This document shows positions 1 to 5,418 of a stretch of DNA of 5,418 nucleotides, in pieces (positions within the stretch are counted from its first letter, which is position 1; the number at the start of each line of letters is the position of its first letter). Under the pieces are notes generated by a model, which had not been told where the DNA came from, did no database searches, and saw only the letters and a program-made list of their open reading frames with translations. The translations under genes were made by a program, and so were the position numbers. This DNA is from DASQHY01 sp036390175 (GTDB taxonomy: Bacteria > Acidobacteriota > Terriglobia > Acidiferrales > UBA7541), in contig DASWCG010000026.1 of NCBI GenBank assembly GCA_036390175.1, positions 1 to 5,418 of the forward strand. Reading direction: 5' to 3'.

Positions 1-1
1 C

Positions 2-625
2 GACGCCGCTGCCGTGGAGCGGACGCTGGCGGGCGACCCTGACGCCTATCGGGTGCTGGTCGAACGCCACAGCCGCAATCTTTTCCGGCTCGCGTATCGC
101 ATGACAAGCAACGAACAAGACGCCGAAGAAATCGTGCAGGATGCCTTCCTGCGCGCCTATCGCAAGCTCGCACAGTTCGAGTCGCGCGCAAATTTTGGGA
201 CCTGGGTCTATCGAATCGCGGTGAATTGCGCGCTCGACCGCCGGCGGAAACGAAGCGGCGAGGAGCGGCATCGCGCGAGCCCCGCTGAGGACGACGCCGA
301 TGCGCCCGGCGCCATCGAACAGCGCGCCTCCGCAAGTCCCGCGCCAGACCGCCTGGCCTTGAGCGCTGAACTGGGAAAGCAAATTGTCTCCGCGCTCGAC
401 GCGCTTTCTCCGGCCGAGCGCGCCGCCTTTGTGATGCGCCACTGGGAAGGCTGCGCCATCGAAGAGATTGCGCAGGCGCTCCATCTGCGCAACAACGCGA
501 CAAAGAACACCGTGTTCCGCGCCGTGCAAAAGCTGCGCCGCGCGCTAGAACCCTTGCTGGCAAAGGAGCCGGTGACGCCGGGAACGCGCCGGGCCATGCC
601 AGCGGCGCAAGGAACGGAATCATGA
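2..625 (+). CDS. ECF-family RNA polymerase sigma factor (5' partial)
   Basis: This is an extracytoplasmic-function sigma-70 family protein, which directs RNA polymerase to a dedicated promoter set. Counting from the GTG at 14, region 2 spans about residues 10-80. It includes the DAEEIVQDAFLRAY segment, a typical sigma-2 signature, followed by FGTWVYRIAVNCALDRRR. A low-complexity Ala/Asp/Pro linker (about 85-113) leads to region 4 (about 118-178), with LSPAERAAFVMRHWEG, EEIAQAL and a final KLRRALEPL. The frame is open to the left edge (residues DAAA precede the GTG), and the 13 bases before that GTG hold no Shine-Dalgarno sequence. The true start is therefore probably outside the window with a few residues missing, although GTG 14 cannot be excluded. 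The region 4 recognition helix reads NNATKNTVFRAVQKL rather than the common EGTVKSRLFRAR pattern, at the same length. The stop overlaps the next gene's ATG (ATGA), which fits a sigma/anti-sigma pair. Family assignment is very secure; the regulon is unknown. Confidence 0.95.
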   Translation, partial: DAAAVERTLAGDPDAYRVLVERHSRNLFRLAYRMTSNEQDAEEIVQDAFLRAYRKLAQFESRANFGTWVYRIAVNCALDRRRKRSGEERHRASPAEDDADAPGAIEQRASASPAPDRLALSAELGKQIVSALDALSPAERAAFVMRHWEGCAIEEIAQALHLRNNATKNTVFRAVQKLRRALEPLLAKEPVTPGTRRAMPAAQGTES

Positions 626-1410
626 CGCATCCGACCGAAGAACAATTGGTGGGCTACAAATTGGGCGAGGCACACGACCGCAGCGCCATGGAAGAGCATC
701 TCGGCGGCTGCTCCGAATGCCGCGCGAGCTTCGCGCGGCTCGAGCGCGTGCTTGCAGCGATGGACTCGATGCCCGTGCCGGAGCGGGAGGAAGACTACGG
801 GCGGCGCGTCTGGCAACAGATTGCGCCGCGCCTGCCGCAACGCAGCTCCTGGTGGTGGAGTTTTGGCATGGATCCGCGGCGGTGGGGCGCGGTCGCGGCT
901 GCCGCCGCGCTGGTGATCGCAGCGTTTTTCCTGGGACGCCGGCAACCCGTGCGCCTGCCGACAAACGATCAAAGCGTTCAGCAGGTGCGTGAGCGGATTC
1001 TGCTTGTGGCCGTGGGCGATCACCTGGACCGCTCGGAAATGATGCTCGTCGAGCTGACCAACGCGGAGCCCGGGCCTGCAGACAAGAGGCTAGTGAACAT
1101 TTCGACGGAACAAAAGCGCGCCGAAGACCTGCTCGATGAAAATCGGCTTTACCGGCAGACGGCGCTTCAGCAGGGCGACAGCGCGCTCGCCGGCGTCCTC
1201 GACGAACTCGAGCGCGTACTGTTGGATATCGCGCACAGCCCGGAGGAGATGACACCGGCGCAACTCGAAAAGATTCGCCAGCGGATGGAAGCCCACGGAA
1301 TCCTGTTCAAGGTGCGCGTGGTTGGCAGTGAAGTGCGCCAGCGCGAGAGGTCGGCTACGCCCGTTCCGGCGCAAGACAATTCCACAAATCAGAAAGGCAA
1401 GCACACATGA
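622..1410 (+). CDS. Zinc-finger (zf-HC2) membrane anti-sigma factor
   Basis: This is a probable anti-sigma factor that sequesters the sigma factor encoded just upstream. The N-terminal zf-HC2/ZAS-like module carries H26-x3-C30-x2-C33 (HLGGCSEC), the usual zinc-binding pattern. A hydrophobic segment at about residues 88-105 (WGAVAAAAALVIAAFFLG) is a single membrane helix flanked by Arg pairs 86-87 and 106-107. Inferred topology is a cytoplasmic N-terminus and an extracytoplasmic C-terminus, but the positive charge on both sides leaves this open. Residues about 119-250 are predominantly helical and charged (VRERILLVAVGDHLDRSEMM, then LDELERVLLDIAHSP, then ILFKVRVVGSEVRQRE) and may be a sensor domain. 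They resemble C-terminal regions I associate with acidobacterial anti-sigma factors. The ATG at 622 is supported by AAGGA at 609-613 and by the 4-base overlap with the sigma gene. The tail is polar (PVPAQDNSTNQKGKHT). Anti-sigma identity is strong from motif plus position; the sensed signal is unknown. Confidence 0.92.
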   Translation: MTHPTEEQLVGYKLGEAHDRSAMEEHLGGCSECRASFARLERVLAAMDSMPVPEREEDYGRRVWQQIAPRLPQRSSWWWSFGMDPRRWGAVAAAAALVIAAFFLGRRQPVRLPTNDQSVQQVRERILLVAVGDHLDRSEMMLVELTNAEPGPADKRLVNISTEQKRAEDLLDENRLYRQTALQQGDSALAGVLDELERVLLDIAHSPEEMTPAQLEKIRQRMEAHGILFKVRVVGSEVRQRERSATPVPAQDNSTNQKGKHT

Positions 1411-2783
1411 GGAAGTTGAGGAAGGCCGAATTTCGCCGCACGGCTTGGACCTGGATTGCACTGGGCGCGCTATTGGCCTGGCCGGGAGGAGCCGCAAAGG
1501 GCGCGGCTCTATCCTGGGCGCCGCTCGCTTCAGGACCACTCGCGATCCAATCTCCCGAAGACGAGAAACAAGAACAGCGCGATCGAGAGCAAGAAAAGCG
1601 CGACAGAGAACAGGAACAGCGGGATCGGGAGCAAGAGAAGCGGGATCGCGAGCAGGAGAAGCTCGACCGCCAGCAGGAGCTATACGACGAAGGCCAGGAG
1701 GCTTTGGACGAAGGTCATTACGAGAAAGCCATCGAGAAATACGATGCCCTCGCCAAACTGAATGGTCCGCAAACCGATAAGGCGCTCTATTGGAAAGCCT
1801 GGGCCGAGCGAAAACTGGGCCAGCGCGAAGCGGCGATTGCTTCGCTCAACGAACTGTACCGCCGGTTTCCACAAAGCCGCTGGGTCAACGACGGGAAAGC
1901 CCTCGAAGTGGAGCTCCGGCAGTCTTCCGGCAAGCCGGTGGACCCGGGGAATGTCAATAACGAGGAATTGAAGCTTCTTGCGATTCGAGGCCTGATGAAC
2001 AGCGACCCTGAGCGCGCGGCGCCGATGCTCGAAAAAGTGCTCGCCGGCAACAGCACTCCCAAACAAAAGCGCGAAGCACTTTTCGTGCTGTCGCAGAGCG
2101 GCTCGCCGAAAGCGCGCGAAATCCTCGGTCGCATAGCCCGTGGTCAAGAAGCTCCCGAGCTGCAGCACAAGGCCATCGAGTCCCTCGGCTTGTTTGGAAG
2201 CGCGGAAAGCCGCCAGGAGCTCTCCAATATATATGCGGCAACTTCAGACACCGGTGTGAAACGCGCCATCCTCCGCGCGTTCATGCTGTCCGGCGAAAAG
2301 GACCGTATCTTCGCGGCAGCGAAATCAGAGAAAGACCCCGAAGTCCGCCGCGAAGCAATCCGGCAGCTCGGCCTGATGGGCTCGCCATCCGAACTCCAGC
2401 AGCTTTACCAGAGCGAATCGTCGGCGGATGTAAAGCGGGAGATTCTGCAATCGTTCTTCCTGGGCGGAGACTCTTCCAAACTCCTGGAAATTGCCCGAAC
2501 GGACCAGGATCCCGCGATGCGCCGGACGGCCATCCGCAATCTCGGGCTGATGGGCGGCGAGACCTCCCCGGCGCTGGTTGAAATCTACGCCAGCGAGAAA
2601 GACCGCTCCATCCGCAAGGAAGTGCTCAACGCTTTCTTCCTGCAAGGAAATGCCAAGGCGTTGATTGCCGTCGCGCGAAAGGAAACCGACCCAGAGCTCA
2701 AGAAGGAAGCGGTCTCGAAGCTTTCCTTGATGGGTTCAAAAGAAGCTACGGATTTTCTGATGGAAATCCTGAATCAACAGTAG
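1407..2783 (+). CDS. Probably exported protein: charged heptad helix, TPR-like units, HEAT repeats
   Basis: This is a 458-residue protein, probably a scaffold or protein-interaction module; no enzyme motif is visible. The N-terminus is basic (R2, K3, R5, K6, R10, R11) and then hydrophobic (about 12-25), which fits a signal peptide or membrane anchor. Residues 54-102 form seven 7-residue units of the type xQExRDR. They run straight into a TPR-like hairpin (about 93-118: ALDEGHYEKAIEKYDAL) and a second one (about 124-155: KALYWKAWAERKLGQREAAI, ending in YRRFPQS). From about 186 to the C-terminus there are alpha-helical HEAT-type repeats of about 29-31 residues. They alternate between two versions: AIRxLGLMG at about 257, 318 and 376, and a KREILxxFFLxG type at about 285, 343 and 403. 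The ATG at 1407 overlaps the anti-sigma stop (ATGA) and has AAAGG at 1393-1397 in front. Membership in the sigma-factor operon implies a role in the same response. Domain calls are firm; function is unknown. Confidence 0.9.
   Translation: MRKLRKAEFRRTAWTWIALGALLAWPGGAAKGAALSWAPLASGPLAIQSPEDEKQEQRDREQEKRDREQEQRDREQEKRDREQEKLDRQQELYDEGQEALDEGHYEKAIEKYDALAKLNGPQTDKALYWKAWAERKLGQREAAIASLNELYRRFPQSRWVNDGKALEVELRQSSGKPVDPGNVNNEELKLLAIRGLMNSDPERAAPMLEKVLAGNSTPKQKREALFVLSQSGSPKAREILGRIARGQEAPELQHKAIESLGLFGSAESRQELSNIYAATSDTGVKRAILRAFMLSGEKDRIFAAAKSEKDPEVRREAIRQLGLMGSPSELQQLYQSESSADVKREILQSFFLGGDSSKLLEIARTDQDPAMRRTAIRNLGLMGGETSPALVEIYASEKDRSIRKEVLNAFFLQGNAKALIAVARKETDPELKKEAVSKLSLMGSKEATDFLMEILNQQ
1566..1712 (+). 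repeat. Seven in-frame 21-bp units encoding charged heptads
   Basis: Seven consecutive 21-base units begin at 1566, 1587, 1608, 1629, 1650, 1671 and 1692. They translate as KQEQRDR, EQEKRDR, EQEQRDR, EQEKRDR, EQEKLDR, QQELYDE and GQEALDE. Gln and Glu at unit positions 2 and 3 and Asp at position 6 are present in all seven. Position 5 changes from Arg in the first four units to Leu, Tyr and Leu in the last three. Codons for the same residue vary between units (CAA/CAG, GAA/GAG, CGC/CGG/CGA), which argues that the peptide, not the DNA, is being conserved. Confidence 0.93.
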
Positions 2784-2787
2784 GTGA
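2782..2787 (+). promoter_or_regulatory. Shine-Dalgarno AGGTGA overlapping upstream stop codon
   Basis: AGGTGA lies 3 bases before the ATG at 2791 and shares its first two bases with the TAG stop of the preceding gene (2781-2783). Spacing to the start is on the short side. The overlap implies that ribosomes ending on the first HEAT gene can reinitiate on the second, coupling the two products. Confidence 0.6.
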
Positions 2788-2790
2788 GCG

Positions 2791-3912
2791 ATGAAGCACA
2801 CACTTGCATTCCTTCTGCTGTTCTTGCTGAGTCTGAGCGCAAGTCTCCGAAGCAACGCGCAGGCGGGTAACCCGCCGGCCGCGGACCAGCCGCGCGTGGT
2901 GAACGCCAAGGTGGAAACACGCGCGCTGCAAGGACCGCTCGAGAGCGGCTTCCGTGCGCTGGTTAGCCGCGCGGCGGGACCGGTCTGGATCGGGTACTCC
3001 GTCGCCGAAGTTGCCGGAGACCAGACCGTCTGTTGCGGAGACTTCATGAACGATGATTCATCGTTTCGCTGCGGGCGCTGCCGGCTGGAGGGGCGCAACG
3101 ACGAGGGAGTCAGCATGAATTCGAACGATCGCCAGCGCGTCGAGCTCGAAGGGAGCAGCCGGGTTTCTATATTGTTCCGCGCGCAAGATTCCGCTGTGGA
3201 GCGCATTCGCGTGGTCAGCGAGAATTGCGAACTCGATGTCGGCGGACTGCCATTAATTTGGTTGACAGGCGTGCGCCCGGCGGAGAGCGTCGCGCTGCTC
3301 GCCGGATATGTGACAGGGACAACCACCGAAGGCCGCGAAGCGGAGCGGAGGATGCATGGAGCGATGGCGGCGATTGCGTTGCATGCGGACCCCTCGGCGG
3401 ACCGGGCGCTCGAGGGTTTTACCGCTTCGAGCCGTCCGGAACAACTGCGCAAGCAGGCCGCGTTCTGGCTGGGGGAAGCCCGCGGCAAAGCCGGACTGGC
3501 TGTGCTGAAGACCATGGCGCATTCTGATCCGAGCGACAATGTGCGCGCACACGTCTCGTTTGCCATGTCGGTGAGCCGCGAGGCGGGAGCGCTTGAGGAA
3601 ATGATCCGCATGGCCCGCGAGGACTCGAGCGCCCACGTGCGCGGCCAGGCGCTATTCTGGCTGGCTCAGAAAGCGGGGAAGAAAGCTGCGAGCACGATTA
3701 CCGACGCCATCGAAAACGATCCAAACACAGAGGTCAAGAAGAAGGCCGTGTTTGCTCTCAGCCAGTTGCCGAAAGACGACGGAGTGCCCAAGCTGATCGA
3801 AGTGGCGCGCAACAACCGCAATCCTGCGGTGCGCAAGCAGGCCATGTTCTGGCTGGGGCAATCGAACGACCCGCGCGCGCTGGCATTCTTCGAAGAAGTT
3901 CTCTCGCATTGA
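2791..3912 (+). CDS. Secreted HEAT-repeat protein with Cys-bearing N-terminal domain
   Basis: This is a 373-residue, probably exported protein with no recognisable catalytic motif. Residues 1-23 are a clear signal peptide: Lys2, the hydrophobic run LAFLLLFLLSLSA, and a plausible cleavage site near SNAQA (about 23-25). Residues about 36-165 form a domain of alternating strand-like segments containing C81-C82, C94-x2-C97 and C146, followed by ELDVGGLPLIWLTGVRPAES. From about 168 to the end there are five to six HEAT-type repeats of about 31 residues. Three carry an aromatic FW motif: AAFWLGEA near 223, ALFWLAQK near 287 and AMFWLGQS near 351. AVFALSQL near 319 and VSFAMSVS near 255 hold the equivalent positions. 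The start at 2791 has AGGTGA just upstream and lies 7 bases from the previous gene, so this is the last gene of the sigma-factor operon. The cysteines could form disulfides or bind a metal; the sequence does not decide which. The protein is inferred to act as a periplasmic or envelope partner of the preceding HEAT protein. Confidence 0.9.
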   Translation: MKHTLAFLLLFLLSLSASLRSNAQAGNPPAADQPRVVNAKVETRALQGPLESGFRALVSRAAGPVWIGYSVAEVAGDQTVCCGDFMNDDSSFRCGRCRLEGRNDEGVSMNSNDRQRVELEGSSRVSILFRAQDSAVERIRVVSENCELDVGGLPLIWLTGVRPAESVALLAGYVTGTTTEGREAERRMHGAMAAIALHADPSADRALEGFTASSRPEQLRKQAAFWLGEARGKAGLAVLKTMAHSDPSDNVRAHVSFAMSVSREAGALEEMIRMAREDSSAHVRGQALFWLAQKAGKKAASTITDAIENDPNTEVKKKAVFALSQLPKDDGVPKLIEVARNNRNPAVRKQAMFWLGQSNDPRALAFFEEVLSH

Positions 3913-3916
3913 AAAT

Positions 3917-3985
3917 AATTCAGGGTGCTGTGCGCCGCTGAGTAGTTCGTATAGAGGGGCACGCTGTCTCGCAAAGCCCTGAATT
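3917..3985. repeat. 9-bp perfect inverted repeat with nested possible hairpin
   Basis: AATTCAGGG (3917-3925) is matched by its exact reverse complement CCCTGAATT (3977-3985), separated by 51 bases. Inside, GTGC (3930-3933) can pair with GCAC (3959-3962), extended by CC (3935-3936) with GG (3957-3958) if one G is bulged. The element starts 5 bases after the stop of the second HEAT gene. No run of T follows the right arm, so this is not a standard intrinsic terminator. It could be a 3'-end RNA structure, a protein-binding site or chance. Confidence 0.4.
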
Positions 3986-4026
3986 GAACTCGGGGAATGC
4001 TTGTGAGACGATGCGCATAGAAACAT

Positions 4027-4242
4027 ATGACGGCTCAAAGGCATGCGCGTCTGGCCGAACTTATCGCCAACCTTCCTCCGGGCAGCAAGCTGGCCGCTGC
4101 AAAGGAATACGGAATCGATCTCACGCTGCTGTTGAGCAGCCTGGAACGCACTCCAACAGAACGAGCCGAAACTCTCTGCGCAACAGCCATATTTTTCGGA
4201 GAGCTGCGACGCGCCGGTGAACGCCTCCGAGCAAAGAAATGA
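4027..4242 (+). CDS. Small helical protein, possibly first gene of a two-gene (antitoxin-like) unit
   Basis: This is a 71-residue soluble protein with no signal peptide or membrane segment. It reads as a basic N-terminal helix (MTAQRHARLAELIANL), a turn at PPGSK, a central LAAAKEYGIDLTLLLSSLER stretch, then RTPTERAE and a basic amphipathic C-terminal helix ending ELRRAGERLRAKK. The GIDLTLL...L..TP.ER pattern resembles small hypothetical proteins that I recall lying before nucleotidyltransferase-like genes. That is memory, not a search result. ATG 4027 is the first usable start because an in-frame TAG stands at 4018-4020; the Shine-Dalgarno sequence is weak. Its TGA overlaps another ATG (4239-4241), whose frame appears truncated. 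Codon use looks somewhat less GC-biased than in the upstream operon. The gene is probably real on pattern and on coupling to the next start; its function is undetermined. Confidence 0.68.
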   Translation: MTAQRHARLAELIANLPPGSKLAAAKEYGIDLTLLLSSLERTPTERAETLCATAIFFGELRRAGERLRAKK

Positions 4243-4287
4243 ATCTGGAGAAGACCCTGGAGGTACTGAGGAATTCCCACGTCGGCG
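4239..4287 (+). pseudogene. Truncated 5' remnant of a coupled second gene (possible nucleotidyltransferase-like)
   Basis: An ATG overlapping the stop of the small gene (ATGA, 4239-4242) opens a frame beginning MNLEKTLEVLRNSHV. This looks like the first helix of a real protein and is similar in style to the N-termini of small MNT-type nucleotidyltransferases, which usually continue into an IGG-containing strand. Here the continuation (GAKEFPCRKEAGEP) carries no such motif. From 4288 onward the frame is simply antisense to the opposite-strand gene, although it stays open to 4562. The most economical reading is loss of the rest of the gene by deletion or insertion near 4283-4290. The end coordinate is approximate, and the remnant could be a coincidence of only 15 codons. 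Confidence 0.3.
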
Positions 4288-5418
4288 CTAAGGAGTTTCC
4301 TTGCCGGAAAGAGGCTGGAGAACCGGCGTTACGTGCAACTCCCCACGACCGATCCAGCCGAAGTGCGCGCGGACGCGAACCCAACCGGCGGGCGTGCCCG
4401 GCGGGGTGGGAAGTTTTTCGAGCGGAACGCGCAGGAGAAGCGCGCCGCCGAGCGGGGCGGCGCCGGGCTTCAAGAGCAAGCGAACCGGGGCGGGGCCGCC
4501 GCTTGCGGTGTTCAGCAGTTTGTAAGGCTCGGCGTCGAAATGGCGGGCGGTCAAATCCCTGAAATCATCTTCGGCGAGCCAGGCATCGAGCGAATCCTTC
4601 GTCGCGAGTTCCAGAAACCCCGCGTTGGCCCACAGCACTTCATATTCACCGGGCGCGAGCTTGCCGCTGGGTTCATCTCCGGGGAGGTTGCTGACAGGGG
4701 TTTCTTCTGCGAGGCGCACCTTCGGCACGATGCGTGCGCAGTGCCACGCGCCTTCAGGCGCTCCGCCGCAAATCGCTGAATCGGTTGCCACCCACACGCG
4801 ATCCGTTGCGCCGAGGGCGGTCACGATGCCCCTCGAAAATGGACCGACACTTTGAGCCTGACCGGTCGCCGCATCCAGCGAGACCAGCCCGGCGCAGGGG
4901 AGGATTGTGCCTTCATACTGGCGGCGAGTCCCGAGGAGAACCTTGTCGCTTCCATAGGTCATAAGATGGGTCACATCGCAGGTGGCGAGCACAGGGGAAT
5001 GAAACACTTTTGCTTGTTTGGTCTTGGGAAAAAAGCGCACGACGCTACCCAGACCGAGTTCCTGTTCTCCTGCGGAGTGAGCGAGGGCTACCCAAAGGGA
5101 ATCGCCTTGAGGCTCGACCGATGTGACCAAGGGGTCGCCCACTTCGAGGTCTCGCAGAAGAGAGGCACGGGTCAGACTCTTGCGCTCGCGTTGCAGAAAC
5201 GGCAGCCAGGCTTCTGCAAGCTCATCCCGCGTCCAGAGAACCGCCGTCACCAAGGGCTCGGCGTCGCCTTCCCGCAGCAAAGCGAGCGTGGCGCGGTCGT
5301 CATCGGAAGCCGGCGCGAGGGTGTAGTTCTCGCCCGCAAATTTCACGATGCGCTTGGCTTTGCGCTCGATCGCGGCTCTCTGAGACGAGTTGCCAGTCGG
5401 CGAGACTGTCCAACCTTC
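4288..5418 (-). CDS. Beta-propeller-like protein of unknown function (5' partial)
   Basis: The minus-strand frame runs from the right edge of the window to a TAG at 4288-4290, giving 376 visible residues. A GTG at 5346 is an internal in-frame codon rather than an obvious start. Sense sequence continues beyond it for 24 codons to the edge (ending SSQRAAIERKAKRI just before it), so the N-terminus is outside the window. Counting from that GTG, residues about 20-70 are helical (DELAEAWLPFLQRE). Residues about 75-200 show propeller-like strand repeats: GDSLWVALAHS, GSVVRFFPKTKQAKVF, DKVLLGTRRQYEG, GLVSLDAATGQ and DRVWVATDSAIC. The tail is Pro/Gly-rich with GWVRVRAHFGWIGRGELHV, possibly a small beta domain. 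The cysteines in LATCDV, LPCAGL, AICGG and WHCARI could pair if the protein is exported. The gene converges on the small + strand gene. No family or enzyme motif is recognised; it may be an extracytoplasmic binding or sensor protein, but this is a guess. Confidence 0.82.
   Translation of the reverse strand, partial: EGWTVSPTGNSSQRAAIERKAKRIVKFAGENYTLAPASDDDRATLALLREGDAEPLVTAVLWTRDELAEAWLPFLQRERKSLTRASLLRDLEVGDPLVTSVEPQGDSLWVALAHSAGEQELGLGSVVRFFPKTKQAKVFHSPVLATCDVTHLMTYGSDKVLLGTRRQYEGTILPCAGLVSLDAATGQAQSVGPFSRGIVTALGATDRVWVATDSAICGGAPEGAWHCARIVPKVRLAEETPVSNLPGDEPSGKLAPGEYEVLWANAGFLELATKDSLDAWLAEDDFRDLTARHFDAEPYKLLNTASGGPAPVRLLLKPGAAPLGGALLLRVPLEKLPTPPGTPAGWVRVRAHFGWIGRGELHVTPVLQPLSGKETP

Noticed and set aside
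208..1023. Long minus-strand open frame (271 codons) opposite the sigma and anti-sigma genes
   Set aside because: It is antisense to two confidently identified genes and its translation is rich in Arg, Ala, Ser and Pro without domain features, as expected of a GC-rich shadow frame.
1566..1712. Tandem 21-bp units considered as a CRISPR array or non-coding satellite
   Set aside because: The units are contiguous with no spacers, in frame, and differ mainly at synonymous positions, so they are a protein repeat.
1322..1780. + strand frame with Arg-rich sequence overlapping the anti-sigma end and heptad region
   Set aside because: The Arg/Ala-rich pattern is the out-of-frame reading of the 21-bp heptad units, not a separate protein.
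2736..3611. Long minus-strand open frame (291 codons) opposite the second HEAT gene
   Set aside because: Its translation is low-complexity Ser/Arg/Ala sequence and it lies across the signal peptide, Cys domain and HEAT repeats of a well-supported + strand gene.
3917..3985. Inverted repeat called as an intrinsic terminator
   Set aside because: The loop between the arms is about 51 bases and no T-rich run follows the right arm.
3984..4026. Possible promoter for the small gene (TTGAAC at 3984 with a -10 near 4007)
   Set aside because: The matching -10 hexamer (GACGAT) is poor and other -35-like boxes put the -10 on top of the start codon.
4270..4310. Short palindromes (GGAATTCC; TTTCC/GGAAA hairpin) near the convergent gene ends as a bidirectional terminator
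   Set aside because: The stems are only about 4-5 bp and no T-tract follows on either strand, so chance is the simpler explanation.
4239..4562. The 107-codon + strand frame as an intact gene
   Set aside because: Beyond about 4288 it is antisense to the minus-strand gene and its translation is Arg/Ala-rich without structure; only the first 15 or so codons look gene-like.
5344..5346. GTG as the start codon of the minus-strand propeller-like gene
   Set aside because: The frame is open for 24 more codons to the window edge with plausible protein sequence and no convincing Shine-Dalgarno sequence before this GTG.

Overview
The window is a GC-rich, gene-dense bacterial segment. The best guess for the source is an acidobacterium (Acidobacteriota) or a close relative. 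This rests on remembered family resemblance, not on a search. An ECF sigma factor followed by a zinc-finger anti-sigma factor and exported HEAT-repeat proteins is a layout I associate with that phylum, and region 4 of this sigma factor and the C-terminal part of the anti-sigma factor have the wording I associate with it.

Positions 2-3912 (+ strand) look like one four-gene operon. It runs from an ECF sigma factor (5' end cut by the window edge) to a zf-HC2 anti-sigma factor, then a protein with a charged heptad helix, TPR-like units and HEAT repeats, and finally a second secreted HEAT-repeat protein with a cysteine-bearing N-terminal domain. The first three genes are joined by ATGA stop/start overlaps. 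The fourth starts 7 bases after the third ends, and its Shine-Dalgarno sequence overlaps the third gene's stop codon. Tight coupling suggests one transcriptional and functional unit: a membrane-associated sigma/anti-sigma switch plus two likely exported scaffold proteins. The signal and target are unknown, and the promoter is outside the window.

Positions 3913-4026 are non-coding and contain a 9-bp perfect inverted repeat enclosing a smaller possible hairpin. At 4027-4242 lies a small helical-protein gene. A second start codon overlaps its stop (ATGA at 4239-4242), but the frame opened there has gene-like sequence only for about 15 codons before it runs into the 3' end of a gene on the opposite strand. 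This looks like the intact first gene and decapitated second gene of a two-gene unit, possibly toxin-antitoxin-like.

Positions 4288-5418 (- strand) hold the C-terminal part of a larger protein with beta-propeller-like repeats and no recognised family. Its reading frame stays open through the right edge of the window, so its N-terminus is missing.

No rRNA, tRNA, CRISPR array, insertion sequence or origin was seen. No gene-free stretch exceeds about 115 bases.
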